Source of the DNA: Helopsaltes ochotensis
Taxonomy: Eukaryota > Chordata > Aves > Passeriformes > Locustellidae
NCBI GenBank assembly: GCA_013400155.1
Contig: VXBM01000022.1
Location: forward strand, 1,694,610-1,758,609
Length of the DNA stretch: 64,000 nt
Reading direction: 5' to 3'
Under the pieces are notes generated by a model that saw only the letters and a program-made list of their open reading frames with translations, was not told the origin of the DNA and searched no databases. Positions within the stretch are counted from its first letter, which is position 1. Every line of letters begins with the position of its first letter. Both the position numbers and the translations under genes were made by a program. Positions 34,931-47,354 of this stretch are shown here, piece after piece.

Positions 34931-37900
34931 AAGCTCAGTTTTTATTATAATCTCCTTACTGTTTTTACTAAACCAGAAGTCACTTGCTTTTATTTTACTT
35001 TTATATTTATGTCATATTCATATCATATATTAAAGTATATGCACATATATTAAAATTTTGCATATTATATAGCAGTACAGTTATATTTATAATTATATTT
35101 TTAACATGAAAATTCTCCTGGCTATTTAATTTTATTAGACAAATATGTCTCTCTCTTAGAAACAATAAGTGTTTTTTAGATGCTGCATATCATGATTTTA
35201 AGACAGTGACTATTTTCTTTTCATCTCAACTATTCTAACAGCATGCAGACCTCCAAACAATATTACTCATCAATAATTGATACTTGCTGTCTTACTTTAC
35301 ATTAACATATGCCACAATATAGTATAAATAAGCTAAGTTTACCAAAAGGGCTGGCACGTATTACTGGTAAATGTGGTGATATTGTATTCAATTGAGGAAA
35401 GACAGCTCTGAGTCATTCTCACTCACATGATGTTCAAGTGCTCATATACAAAAAAAAGAAACTGTACACAACTTTTTACCCCAGAGACTTTATACCTCAA
35501 ACGTCTTAGATCTGCACTTTCACTCTAGTTTCACTTTTTGTCAACATAATACTCTGAAAACAAAATTTTGCCAACATAGAATCCTACCCTCAAACCTGTT
35601 TCTAGACACATTAAGTTGGCTCAGCCATTCCAACATAAGATTTTTCCTCCATCAGGAGATTCCTTACATACTTTTAAATGGGGTTATTGTCTTCCCCTTT
35701 TCCCTAAAACTTAGTTGGAATGGGAAAACAAAAAAACCAAAGGAGCTGCAGTTGCAAAAGGAGTTTCCAGTGAATGGGCCATATACAGGACACTGAAAAA
35801 GTGACAAAATGCCATCTTTATCACATCTTTCTGATTCTGTGTCATAAGCAGGTGAGAAATGTGAGAAGACAGAAAAACTCATAGCAGTAAAACTGATGTA
35901 ATCAGGAGAGGAGAAAACTGAGTCATTTCTGAAAAGCCAGTAGTCAAGTTCTGTCTTATTTTCAGTAGGACTGTTCGGAAGAAGGGAAAAAAATTAAATA
36001 ACTATAAATTAGCATTTGGCATCAGTAATAATGTTGCAAAAAGGAAAAAAAGAAAAGGTCAAGCTAGAGGAAAACAATAGGGCATTTCCAAACTTAGAAA
36101 TTTAACTATGGCAATATTAATTTCAAAAAAGCCAGTGGGAGTATTTAGGCAAGAACATGACAGTGACTTCTAAAATGGCAGAATGACGTGAAAATGGCAG
36201 AGTGAAAGACAACCACAAGTCAGTGCAAACATAGACATTCCCCTTAAGCTCTCGTGATTAAATAACAAAATCACAGATCTTTCTCTATTATTAATTAGAG
36301 AGTGGCATCTGATCAGTAAACAGCTGTTCTATTTGGGCTACAGCATTCATAGCATGGAACAATCACAGTCAATTCTCACACTGGGTAAGAGGCACATACA
36401 ATATATTTGGGACCTAACAAAGAGTCACTGAGAATTTTGAGAGCAGTTGAACAAAATAAATAGAAATTTAAAAAGTAAAGAAAAACTTGTATTTCATCAC
36501 AAAAGAAAATTACATGCAAATACCAGGCTAAATGCTTTAGATAATGAAATTATCTTTTCTTGTTGTTATTTATATATATACCTTTATTTACAAAAACTGA
36601 GTGTAAAATTAAGCTAAAGCAAAATGGTAAAATCTATGACATAAAATAAACATATCTTATGTATATATTCAGAGTTTTCATGATGCTATTTTACTGCATG
36701 TCAGACAATACCTATGCATAAAATAACTCTTTTCTTAGCTTTTCTTCTACCTTCCAGATACTTTATGTTCTTCTGTTTCCTACCTTTTCCTTGTATTACC
36801 TTACCATACAAAAGCCTTAGTCTTACAAAGAACACATCACCTTTTATTTTTACAAAGTCTCAAATAAGCAACGTAAATGGAGAAACTTTCTGTGCTAGAC
36901 TTCAAAAGTTAGAGTGAAAAGGGTCACAAAGATCTCAAAACAATGGTGAGTCATTCACATGACATTGATACAATCTTGTAGAAAAACCTACTGAAAAAAA
37001 AATGTGGTCAAGAAAAAAAAACTAGTCTACACAAAAATAGCAAGGCAAAATACCATTTTGGAATTCAAATACATGACATTAAAAGAGATTATTAAATCTA
37101 CATCAAACTTCATTTTTAAATTAACTGTTTAGCATCCAGTCCTGCAATAATCTCTTGTACTAACAGCACAGATTTTTTTCAGGTAAATGCATACATAACC
37201 ATTCTTCCTTCTTACACCATAAGGACAAGGCTCCTGATCATTGAAGGTAAACAAAGAGAAAAATAGGATTCATGACACTTCCCACCCAAAGCTATTTTCA
37301 AAGCCATAGCGAGCTGCATGTGCTGCACCATATACACATATGAAAATGAGTATATGTATTCTGTGCCTGTACACCTACCTATTGCCTATTTCTGTCTATG
37401 CACTTCCAGGTACTCAATCTACATCACAACCTGGGTGACACTGAGCTCAGTGCTGACACAATGTGCACATACACAAAACATGCGCAATAAGGGTACAGAG
37501 CACAACATCAGTGCAGGCTAAACCTCTGCGGCTATGGCACACATGTGGAGGGACACCGCCTCTCTGGGAAGATCAAACCCTTGGATGAAAGACAGATATC
37601 TCCTTTTTGGAGGCCAAGTCCCTACTCCAGACTCCAGAACTTATTTCTCCAGTAGGAATTGGTGGAGAATCATAACTACATTTAGGATCAATTTTTAAAA
37701 CGCGTGTTTAAACATCACATGATTTTGCAGTATGTTGAAAGAATTTAGATTCCTCCTTTCTTTATGTCTAAAAATATGCAATGACATTTGAAAGAAGGAA
37801 GTATGGTCCAAATATAGATGTGGGAGATTTCAGTATTGCCATCTTGCGCTGCTAAAAACTGTGATAAAATAACCAAACACTCATTGTTCCATATACAGAG

Positions 37901-39022
37901 AGACATTACCAGAAACTGAGCAATTACAGAACACTGCATATTTTCCACACATTCAGGGCATGATTTTGATGTCTTTGTTCATGTTTAACAGTGCTTCACT
38001 TCTTGAGTAGCTCCATTTATGTCAGTACCAACATACATGCAATATAAATAAAAATAACCTAAAGTTGCATTATTTTTAAAATTCCTCTATTGTTCTTTTA
38101 AAGCGTAAGTAGATATAAATACATCCCTCCATTTTTGTGGGTTTACATTGGAAGAAGTCTCCTTTCAAGGATAAATGAACTGAAACAATCACTGATAAAT
38201 TTTTAGCAGAGTAAAATAATAAAATTGTTACGTTGAATCTTAGGTATGTCATGGAAAAATAACGCATTTCAGATGCAATGAGAAGCTCAGATTTTTTTTT
38301 TTCTATTAATTATGGCTATTAATTGAAAAATATGTCCTAAGGGCTTTGAAAAATATGAGGGAAGTGATTACTATTAGGAAAGAAAACACATCTCAGTTTT
38401 TTGAAAGAAATTCTAGCATTTCATGATAAATTGTTGAACATGAGTATTTTTTTGAGACACCCAGTTCTAAGGACACTCTGGGGGCAGTAGCACATTAATA
38501 GGCTTCCTGCCTCTGTCAAGTTTACAGTACCTGAATGCCAATAAAACATCAAGTTTGGGTTTGGGGGGATTGGCTTTTTTCTTTTTTTTAATAATGGACT
38601 TTAAACTGACCAAAGAAGAATTGGGATCTTGTTACCTCCACATCGGAGGTTTTCTAGAACATGATTTTTTTTTTTCTCTGTCTTTTATCTAGCTTCATGT
38701 CTCTCAGCTTGAGAAATTTCTGATAGTCAGTTAGCCATTACTTTCCTTCAACCTAGTATCCAGGACAGCTATTACAAGTAGTAAATAAATTTTTTTGTCT
38801 GTCATTACCCCATTCTAAAACTTCTGACCAACAGCAGTAACAATGATGCAACTTTATGTCCTGTGCTATTTATACCTACTACTTGTAGCCAAGAGGTGAG
38901 AAGGAGCCAGTGTGCCAGAGTCTGAGTGTAAAATCATTACATCAGATTCTACATCTTTCAAAATCCCACAACAGATTTGTTGTTCTTTGTAGCAGAGTTT
39001 TTTAAAAAGCAAGGACATGATC
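34931..39022. other. Unassigned, AT-rich
   Basis: About 4 kb without a recognised gene or repeat. The stretch 34980-35105 is extremely AT-rich with many TATAT and ATTAT words. Smaller T-runs occur at about 38291 and 38667. Confidence 0.5.
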
Positions 39023-39394
39023 TGTTGTGGAATGTGACTGAGCTATCCTAATAGGCCTCAGGGTTTTGGGGCCTGAAGCAGGCCTCTGTTTTCTGGGCCT
39101 CGCTGGCAGTGAATAAGCCCGTGGCGCAGTTAGAAATTAGATTAAGGTGTGCTGAGTTTTAATTAATGTAGTTCTAGTACTCTCACCGTGGTGACCTTAA
39201 AGTTGGGATTGTTTTGAATTCCTTTTTAATCTTGTACCAATTAGAAGCACCTGTTCACATAAGCTATTTGGAACTGTATATAAACCACCATTTTGCTGCA
39301 ATAAACGGAGAACGTATGATATAACCATATTGGTCGGACCTGCGTTGCTCTGTTCAGCTGTCTCAATTATAACCCTGGCTTTAGTTCTTTCATC
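39023..39394 (+). mobile_element. Probable solo LTR of an endogenous retrovirus, alpharetrovirus/ERVK-like
   Basis: The segment begins TGTTGTGG and has a TATATAAA box at 39277-39284. About 20 bases further on it has GCAATAAACG, containing an AATAAA signal at 39300-39305, then CATATTGGTCGGACC and TGCGTTGCTCTGTTC. Closely spaced TATA and AATAAA followed by an ATTGGT motif recall the R region of alpharetrovirus-like avian LTRs. It would be transcribed on plus. The right end is uncertain (a CA at 39365 or 39392-39394) and no target-site duplication is obvious. No gag, pol or env remnant is adjacent, so it is probably a solo LTR formed by recombination. Confidence 0.65.
39277..39305 (+). promoter_or_regulatory. 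TATA box and poly(A) signal of the LTR
   Basis: TATATAAA and AATAAA lie within 29 bases of each other. In this type of LTR the TATA box directs transcription from the R region and the AATAAA signals 3' end formation. Whether this copy still promotes transcription is unknown. Confidence 0.5.
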
Positions 39395-39544
39395 AAAAGC
39401 ATGACAAAATCCAAGAGAAGAGAAGGCTGATTCTATCTTTTTATTCTATCCTTTCACCTTCACACAAGTTTTATGTGGCTGGAAATCTTTCCTCCAGAAA
39501 AACTCCGCTGGAGAAGTATAGCCCCAAAGAGAGCACCAGAGCTT

Positions 39545-39836
39545 ACAGAATCATAGAATGGTGTGGATTGGAAGGTATCTGAAAGATCATCTAGTTCCAA
39601 CCTCCCTGCCCTGAGCAGGGACACCTTGCATTAGACCACGTTGATCAAAGCTCCATTCAACCTGGTTTGAACATTCTAGGGATGGGAAATCCACAGTTTC
39701 TCAGGGCAATTTGTGCCAGCATCTCACCACCTTCACAGTAAACAATTTTTTTCCTAATATCCAATCTAAACCAACTCTGTGTAAATTTAAAGCCACTCCC
39801 ACTTCTTCTATCACTACATGTCCTTGTAAAAAGCTT
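39545..39836 (-). mobile_element. CR1 LINE 3' end, antisense
   Basis: The left end carries the terminal CR1 repeat in reverse (CAGAATCATAGAATGGTGTG), then ATTGGAAGGTATCTGAAAG, ATCATCTAGTTCCAACCTCC and CTGAGCAGGGACACCTTGC. It continues through the TCACCACCTTCACAGTAAAC and CCTAATATCCAATCTAAACC blocks to the TGTCCTTGTAAAAAG block. It is about 290 bases, truncated at the 5' end. Low divergence compared with other copies suggests it is one of the younger CR1 insertions here. Confidence 0.95.
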
Positions 39837-42556
39837 GAACGGGATCAAGCCATCAGCCTTGACCCAGCTGTGGAATGCACCAGACAGCAGAACAGGAACA
39901 GCCACAGGAACAGCCTTTCTCTTGTTGCTCTTCCTTTTCCCTCCCTCAGCACAGATGGGGAGGCACAGCTGGAGTGAGGACAAGAAGCTGACTCAGGCCT
40001 GAGCATCAGCCAGCACCAAGTATTGAGTGCACCTGCACACACTGCTGCAACTGTGATTTCTAGCAGCATACATCTAAGAATGGGATTCAGCCAAGAGCAC
40101 GAGACCTGTGTCTAAACACCAACTGTTTGAAACACTACAATAGCCATGTAGTAACGTCAATGTACTCACTATGTCACCTGCAAAATTTATACATAATACT
40201 GAACTTCACAGCACCTTCATAAAACAGATAAACATAGGTGCAAATGTTACTCTCTCCTTTAACACATTAGTTTTCTCACTTCATTAGCCCCTTAAACTAT
40301 GATACAAAACATCTTACAGCAATGAAATGTCTATTCCTGTTTGTCCAATACAATGACCTCCAGCCTATTCAGAATATCTCTGTACATCACTGTAATACAA
40401 ACACATAAGTGAAAAACATTTCAATTGCCAGAGCTTGCTGCAGTGAAGTTACTGCTTTTAATTTTAATCAATAAGTAATATATTTCAATCATTAATATCT
40501 GTTTTCTTGTTTCTATTTCTTGAAGAAATATTCTGAAAAATATTACCTTCAGTAATGCTGCAGGCACATTATTTGCTGTATGCATTTTCTGTATTGGATT
40601 TTCAGACACAGAACATGTTCTCTTTCAGTTCTAAATGAGTGTCTTTGTCTCCCCTTAGACAAGGTCACGCTATATAAACCAAAGCTGCTTCCTCTTTTTT
40701 ACAGAAAACTTGTTCCCCAATTATTAAACAGATGGGTTAAGTGATGACTAATATATAAGTGTAGCTATTTTGACTACTGTCAGCCTGTCAAAGAAATATC
40801 AGGATATTACTTTAAGATTATAAATAAGAAATATAAATTTATAAGATGCTACTCCTCTAACAAAATTTTACTAAAGAGGCCATGAAAAATAGCACAGTAT
40901 CTTTTAGCAAGTGTCCAACACTGCATATGAATAAAAACCAAATACATGTGTTAGTCTAACAAATAGCAACGCTATTCAATACTAAAATGTAAAATAAAAG
41001 GAATACAGCTGATGACTATTTCCTTATAAGATCCACTGTATCTAGAAAAAATTAAAATATGTGAATATTTTATTATCATTTTAAATTACTGCATTATTCC
41101 TCTCTTTAATCACTTTAAGAGTTGCAGCAAATCAATACACACCTTGTGTCATTTTCCAGACAATAATATTTTATCAAATTTTCAGTAAAAATGTGGGTAT
41201 GTTTAACAGGCATTTTGACGGTTAGATCCAGAAAATAACATTTGCAATCTACTATTAAATCTCAGGATGCAAAACATATTTCCTGCTCTGCAAATGGCTC
41301 CAAATCAAATTTTTCCTCTATTGTATTTGGTGATGAAATATACTTTTTGTCTATATCAGTTTTAGATGTTTTTCTAACCAATTCAGGAGCTTTCAGGAAA
41401 TAAACTCTTTATGTCAAGTCTCATTTATTCACAAATCCTACATGTACTGCACACAAAAAAGACATGTCTGACTAGAAAAGGACTAATCACTTCATGGAGG
41501 TTTACAAACCATTTTTCTGAGTTTGTGGCAGCTTTCCCAAAGTTGTTATGCATATGTTTTTTTCCTCAGGCATGTTATCTTTTCCACAGGAAATGTTCAC
41601 AAAATCTTTTCTTTTGTTTAGAACCTAATATATGCTTCAACATATTCAAAATGTATTCAGCTCTGGATACTTACGAAGTATGTGGGTTTCTTAGAAACAT
41701 CAGATGTAGCATGATCAAGGCCAATTCGTATCTGTGAAATATGCTGCCACATTAAAAAATGTCAGGATATGTAGTTGTAGAAGCCTACCACCTGCCAGTA
41801 CTGCAGCACTCTTTAGAACCCTCAGTTTCATAACTTCTGAGTTTTTAAAGCATGCCTATAAGAGGTAACGTATTTGTCCTGGAAATTCCCTGCTCAAGAG
41901 CTTCTGTTCTTCCCCTAAATACGGATCAACAGGTTTTGACATTCTAATCATTTTGTAGGTTTTCACACCTACCAAACAACATCCAAATCCAAAGGTCAGG
42001 AGACCATAACCACGCATTTTGTTTCAAAATCCTTTTGCTATACCCAGTGTGCTTGCTGTTTCTGAGTTTTGACATTGAAGGGCAAGTGAACGATAGATTG
42101 ATGATTGACAAAGGTTTTGTAGTGCTGTTAGTCAGGCCAAAGCCACAGCCTTTCCACAGGCCACAAAAGGTGCCAGACTGGGACCCCACAAGTGTACAGG
42201 AACCACCTGGGTTCCTCCAATCCCTGCTGAGATGCACTGGAGGCCACATTCCAATCTGAACATTAGACATAACATAATCTGATCAAATGTGAGTTATAGA
42301 CCCTCAAGATGTCATTTTGATTTCCATCCATGCCACCCTTCTCTACTCCCACAGTTTCATTATATTACTTCACTTGAAAATTCCCTGACTAGATACCCAA
42401 CTCCCCACCCGCACATACAAATACTGTGCCTCAAGATGCCACCTTCTTGTATACTCTGGAAGGAATTGTAAGAGAAAGCATACCCTCAACCTCAAATCTC
42501 CCTTTTCAATAGTTTAACCTCACTGCAAAGTAAATCCTCATACTGTAACAGCTATC
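39837..42556. other. Unassigned sequence
   Basis: No gene was recognised. Immediately right of the CR1 a moderately GC-rich stretch (39840-40060) shows overlapping frames on both strands without motifs. It is not clearly CR1. The rest is AT-rich. Confidence 0.5.
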
Positions 42557-42573
42557 AAAAAAAAAAAAAAAAA
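42557..42573 (+). repeat. Poly(A) run, A17
   Basis: Seventeen consecutive A residues. It could be the tail of a plus-strand retroposon, but no element body was recognised to its left. Confidence 0.95.
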
Positions 42574-44576
42574 GCAAAAGGATTATCAGCAAATGGCAAA
42601 AACTAAGGACACTTTTAAGAGTGCCTAATAATTTTCTTCTTCCTAACGTATTTGTTTTTGTGTCCAATCCTTCATACAACATCATAATGTACTGTAAGCC
42701 TTTAGAGATGAGCCAGAACTTCTAGCTTGTAATATTACATAGAGGATGCTGTGACAGGACATTCTAGAGCACTCTCTAAGAGACAAAGCTCTGACCAGAA
42801 TTTTTGATTGTCTCGGTAGTCTTATTTCAATAAGAGGAAGAATGAAATATTATGGACATTTTAGTTACTATTATTTTGTTATAGGAATTTTTTCTATTCT
42901 TCCCCACTCAACTTACTGGTTACTTCCTCTTTATTCAATATGACTGATTTATAAATGGATAACAACCTAGTTCTTGTTAGAAACTCCCAAGAGGTGCTGC
43001 TGTAGCAGATGCTGGGGTTTAACTGCTGAGTCATTGTGTCATCTGATTATGTGAAAAGCTACTTCCAAATTTACAGGCTTAGGTCAAAATTAATACAAAA
43101 TCACTAGATACTTATAAAATGCTTTATTCTGGATCTATATTTGTACAATAAAACACTCAGGATTAAAAAAATATGCTGCAGACATTTACAGAGAAGTGGA
43201 ATGTTTAGTAGGATAAAGTGTCTCAGCGTCCTAGCCACTATTCAGTGGGACTGTGTGTGCCTGTCTCTCCAGAAGAGACCTCACACTCGGAAATAGCATT
43301 TCTAAAACTCAAGAAGAAAGAAAATTCTAGACATGTAGCCTTAACTAACAGTCCTCAATGTAGAGTACATAGATGGTACAACATTTTTTGGCACTGCTTT
43401 CATTAGCAATGTATGGAGACAGATTTGCTTATTTTTTAAAATACGCATTTTTAAATCAAATGCATGATAATGACAGCAAATAGGATAATGGAAACAAATA
43501 GCAGAAAAAAAATTATTACCAAGACAAAGAGATGACTAAACTATCCAAGATCTCTGTCCCTCCAAACTTATCTGAAAGAACACAGAAACTCCATACTGAC
43601 CCTGCAGGCTGGGTACTGCCGCAGGTTCTATGCTCAAGACAGAGACAGGCAGAGGGGAACGCAGGATGGAGAGCACTTCCCCAGCACTTCCTAGAGATTG
43701 TTGATCTAGGGAATAAAAAGAGGCAGGAATTTAGCCTGCAATAGCTGGACATTTCCAGTATGCACCTACCAGTCCATGCTGATTATATGCCTGCCTTAAG
43801 TAAACTAGTTGTCCCACTTTTCCCCTCGAAGATGGAAACCTAATTTCAGCAAGGAAATTCTAAGCCTGATGTTCTGTATAGGTTCCCTTGACTAATACAT
43901 GCCCCGTACGTACATCTTCTTAAAAAAGATTTCTATGAACTCTCCACTGATTGCCAAATTGTCCTTGTCTAGGAGGAGAAGGAACAAGAATTATAAGGGA
44001 AAAAATTAGCCATTTTGCACTCTGGCAATTCAATCTTTGGTCATGTACTGACAAGGAAATGACAAATAATTTTTTCTTGATTATAAATAACTGCATGTTG
44101 TGATAGAACATAAACAATAATTATTTTTTAGAGATTTTTTGGAGTGCAGTTTATACAGTAACATCCATGTTATCCTATTTAGGCTTGCAATGATATCCAA
44201 GAGGCTTATCATTTAGCTAAACTCCCTGAAAGGAAAAAATTATTCCTGCAATTCATGCAGCTAAAGTATAGCTATAAACAAATCACACACTCCACCACAC
44301 TTTCCTTACAGATCAAGATATGGGGAAGAGCATTATATAGAAGAATATATTTCTATAACCAGTGTGAAGTCCATGATCCTTTCCCCTCCCTGGGTGTATT
44401 TAATATGGGCCATTTTTGGTGAGATTTTGGCAGCTTTGCCCTAGAGACAGCAAGTTCCACTGCTCCCTAACACCACTGTCCTCACCAGGCACATCCTGCT
44501 GCAAGGAAGGAGACAGTGAAAATACTGAGTGAAGAGGCTTAGGGCTCTGGCTTCAGTGGGGAGGTAGGCAGGGATA
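42574..44576. other. Unassigned sequence
   Basis: No gene or repeat was recognised. Complementary frames at 43516-43752 lack motifs and splice signals. Confidence 0.5.
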
Positions 44577-44692
44577 TTTCGGAGCAATCCTAATGTTGCA
44601 GTGTGCGCTGGGCTAAGCGCGGCCAGCAGCCAGCCCTACCCCGCCGTCTGCCACTAGAGGGAACACGGACATGCTGGAACCGGGAACGTAGG
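44577..44692. promoter_or_regulatory. Small CpG cluster with a CTCF-like site
   Basis: Nine CpG dinucleotides occur within about 115 bases (for example GGCTAAGCGCGGCC and CCCCGCCGTC) in an otherwise CpG-poor neighbourhood. Inside it, 44651-44661 reads CCACTAGAGGG, an excellent match to the core of the vertebrate CTCF motif on the plus strand. Retained CpGs suggest that the site is unmethylated or under constraint. No TATA box, start codon or first-exon donor was recognised, so an insulator or enhancer is more likely than a gene promoter. Binding is inferred, not shown. Confidence 0.45.
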
Positions 44693-45021
44693 AAAATCAG
44701 ACCTTTGCATCTTCTTTTTTAGATCCTTTTTCGAATTCTTTCATCAAAATCGTGACCTACAAAATGTTTCTGAAATGTGTCCTACTGATCTATTTCAAGC
44801 CAGGCAAAGTACGGTAATAAGGTTTTTAGTGCAAGTGACTGGGAAATCTTTTGAAGTTAAAATAAGTCACCCGCAATTCAACATTTTGCAACCCCATCTA
44901 CCCCATTTTCTTTCAGATTTGCAGAAAAGCCCGGCAATATCACTAACTAGTTTGTAAGTTAATCTGAGCAAGGACTTTTCAAGGAAAGTAGCCCAACAGA
45001 AAATAATGACTCACTACCCAA
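44693..45021. other. Unassigned sequence
   Basis: A 60-codon plus-strand frame at 44775-44957 is the only open stretch and shows no motif. Confidence 0.5.
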
Positions 45022-45074
45022 TTTTTTTTTTTTTTCTTTTTTTTTTTTTTCTTTTCTTTTTTCTTTTTTTTCCC
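45022..45074. repeat. T-rich low-complexity tract
   Basis: More than 50 bases of almost pure T with single C interruptions, ending TTCCCGGG. On the minus strand it reads as an A-rich tail, but no retroposon body is recognised beside it. The Lys/Glu-rich minus-strand frame at 44959-45144 is caused by this tract. Confidence 0.95.
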
Positions 45075-47087
45075 GGGAGGGTGGGGCAGAGAAGTTTAAA
45101 TGCAGTAAGTTCTTAACTTCAGCTTCCATGGAATTTCTGTGCAAAACAAAAGTGTAAATTGTAATACCAGAGAAGCCTTCCTTTCAAACTTTCTTGCATC
45201 CCAGGTGAGAGGAACAATCAAGAAGTGCTCACACAACACTGACTTGATCTATTTTTCAGAAGCTGTTTCTGCCTCCATAAACAAATGAGAAAACCTGTTG
45301 AAGCAGGAGTTCTTTCCTTATGAGTTCAATGCACTAAATTAGGAGCATATTTACTGTTTTGGAATCTCTTTCTCCAAGATATTTGTACATTCTAGTTTAT
45401 TCTAAGACAACACAGAACACTTAAGGATCAGAAAACTCTGTATAATAGAAAATCTTTTCAATTTTCAGATCAACCCGCTCCCCCCCCAAACAGCTATGAA
45501 GAACAGTACCATATTTTGGGTTGGCTGTCTTTAATGGGAAGCATACTTACAGAAATACAAGAATTCAGTTCTGCTTGTAGCTGATCTTTCTTCCCTTGTA
45601 TTTAAAAGGTCTGTAGATTTAAGTCTGAGATTCAACTGGACCAGTTACCCATATGTTGAAAGATATGGAAAAAAATCTTATTATTTAATATGAGTATTTG
45701 TTTATAATGTGAACAAAGTTTTTCATTGTTTTGACCCCTGCTGAGAGAGAAGGTCATTCCCTGTGGTCGCACTCTATAGTACATGGCAAGACAAGTATAT
45801 TTTCAGAAGATATAGAAGCCACCAACAGATAAGTCTACATATGTAAAGCAGCATAGTGGGTAGGAAGTTAAAAGCTTGTCATCCAGCTTGCTAACGGAGT
45901 TTTAAAAAAGATAATTTAAGATCTTAAAATAATTTCCACAAAAGAACTAATAGTTTCTATAATATACAAAAATATACATAATTGAAATCAATAAAAGTTA
46001 AAAATATCTATTTGAGGTGTTAGTACCTACTGAGAAGATTAAGCTTTAAAGCACCAAATGAGGCAGTTTTTAAGGAAAACAATTCAGACTTCAAAATTAA
46101 AAAAAAATAAAAATAGACCCTAGACAGGACAGGCTCTTTCAAGATCATCTATAGATTAAAGAAAAGAATTTCAAGAATTTTCATAATAGTGCTGCATCAC
46201 TTTTAGGAAAATAAATACTTCACAAGCCCATAAGATGGCAGCAAACTCCTTTTTAATTGATAGCAGTAACTGCTCTTGCACAAAGTTATGCTATTACCGC
46301 GTTTTAATACCACCTCTTCATCGTCCAATTAACATAAAAAAGCAGTACAACAGTAGCATATGTATTCTGATTTACAAAGCATTATTTTTCACTGTGTAAA
46401 TCAGATGCTTTAATATTTAATAAAGTAAAACTAAATGATATTTAGAACCTCGGGGGAAAAAACCCAGTAAAACTTCCCACAATGAAGGGAGAGAATGTGC
46501 CCCACTGTGAACTGACTGGTAACTTCTTTTCATGACACATCAGCTGACCTCAGTGATCTGGCTATTGAATGAGCAGAACTAACAACATGGCTTATGTGCC
46601 AGCTCATTGCAACAAAATCCCCTTCCCTAAGTTTTCACATTACTGTGCCCCACACCTTTTTAATATGCAGTATCTCCAGAAAGCATATATTTTCAAGCAG
46701 CTTGGAAAACATGTTACTTTTCACAGATATGTTTACAGCTAAGAAATCTGTCCATCTGTGCATTAGCAGTTTACTGTCAGAAATGAACAAGCTGAATTAT
46801 ATATGAAATATTGTCATTGTCATTGCTTCTATGACTCTATGGTTGAAACATGATATCTGTGGGGCTGACAAGTCTGTACAAGTGTCATCTAGCAGCCCTG
46901 TCCTGTTTTTGAAATCTGGTTGATGCTGGAAACAAGATGCCATGTGTTTGGGATTTCCCAGCTATATTTAATCTTTTTGCGCTGAAAAATATGTCCAGGA
47001 AGAGTAAGTGGTACTGTACATTTATAAAGGATTGCAAATCACAGAGTCATGGCTAGACTTCTGGTCTCACACACATCCCAGGTACTT
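45075..47087. other. Unassigned, AT-rich
   Basis: No gene or repeat was recognised. A short oligo-C stretch lies at 45479-45487. Confidence 0.5.
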
Positions 47088-47354
47088 ACAGAATCACAGA
47101 AACTTTTAGGTTGGAAAAGACCTTTAAGATCACGAAGTCCAACCATTAACCCAGCATTCAAGTCCACCACTAAACCGTGTCTCCAAGCAGCACATCCACG
47201 TGTGTTTTGAACATGTCCAGAGACAGTGATTCCACTGCTTCACTGGGAAACCTGTTCCAATGCTTGACCTCCCTTTCAGTAAAGAAATTGTTCCTAATAT
47301 CCAATCTAAACCTTCCCTGGTGCAACTTGAGGCTATGTTCTCTTGTCCTGGCAC
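47088..47354 (-). mobile_element. CR1 LINE 3' end, antisense
   Basis: It starts with ACAGAATCACAGAAACTTTT and continues GGTTGGAAAAGACCTTTAAG and ATCACGAAGTCCAACCATTA. It then passes through the blocks around CCACTAAACCGTGTCTCCAAG, GGAAACCTGTTCCAATGC and CCTAATATCCAATCTAAACC to TGTTCTCTTGTCCTGGC. The CCACTAAACC block distinguishes this subfamily from the copy at 39.5 kb. Frames over it on both strands are repeat-derived. Confidence 0.95.

Noticed and set aside
45022..45074. T-rich tract as the tail of a minus-strand retroposon or a terminator
   Set aside because: No retroposon body borders it, and bacterial-type terminators are not expected in this genome.
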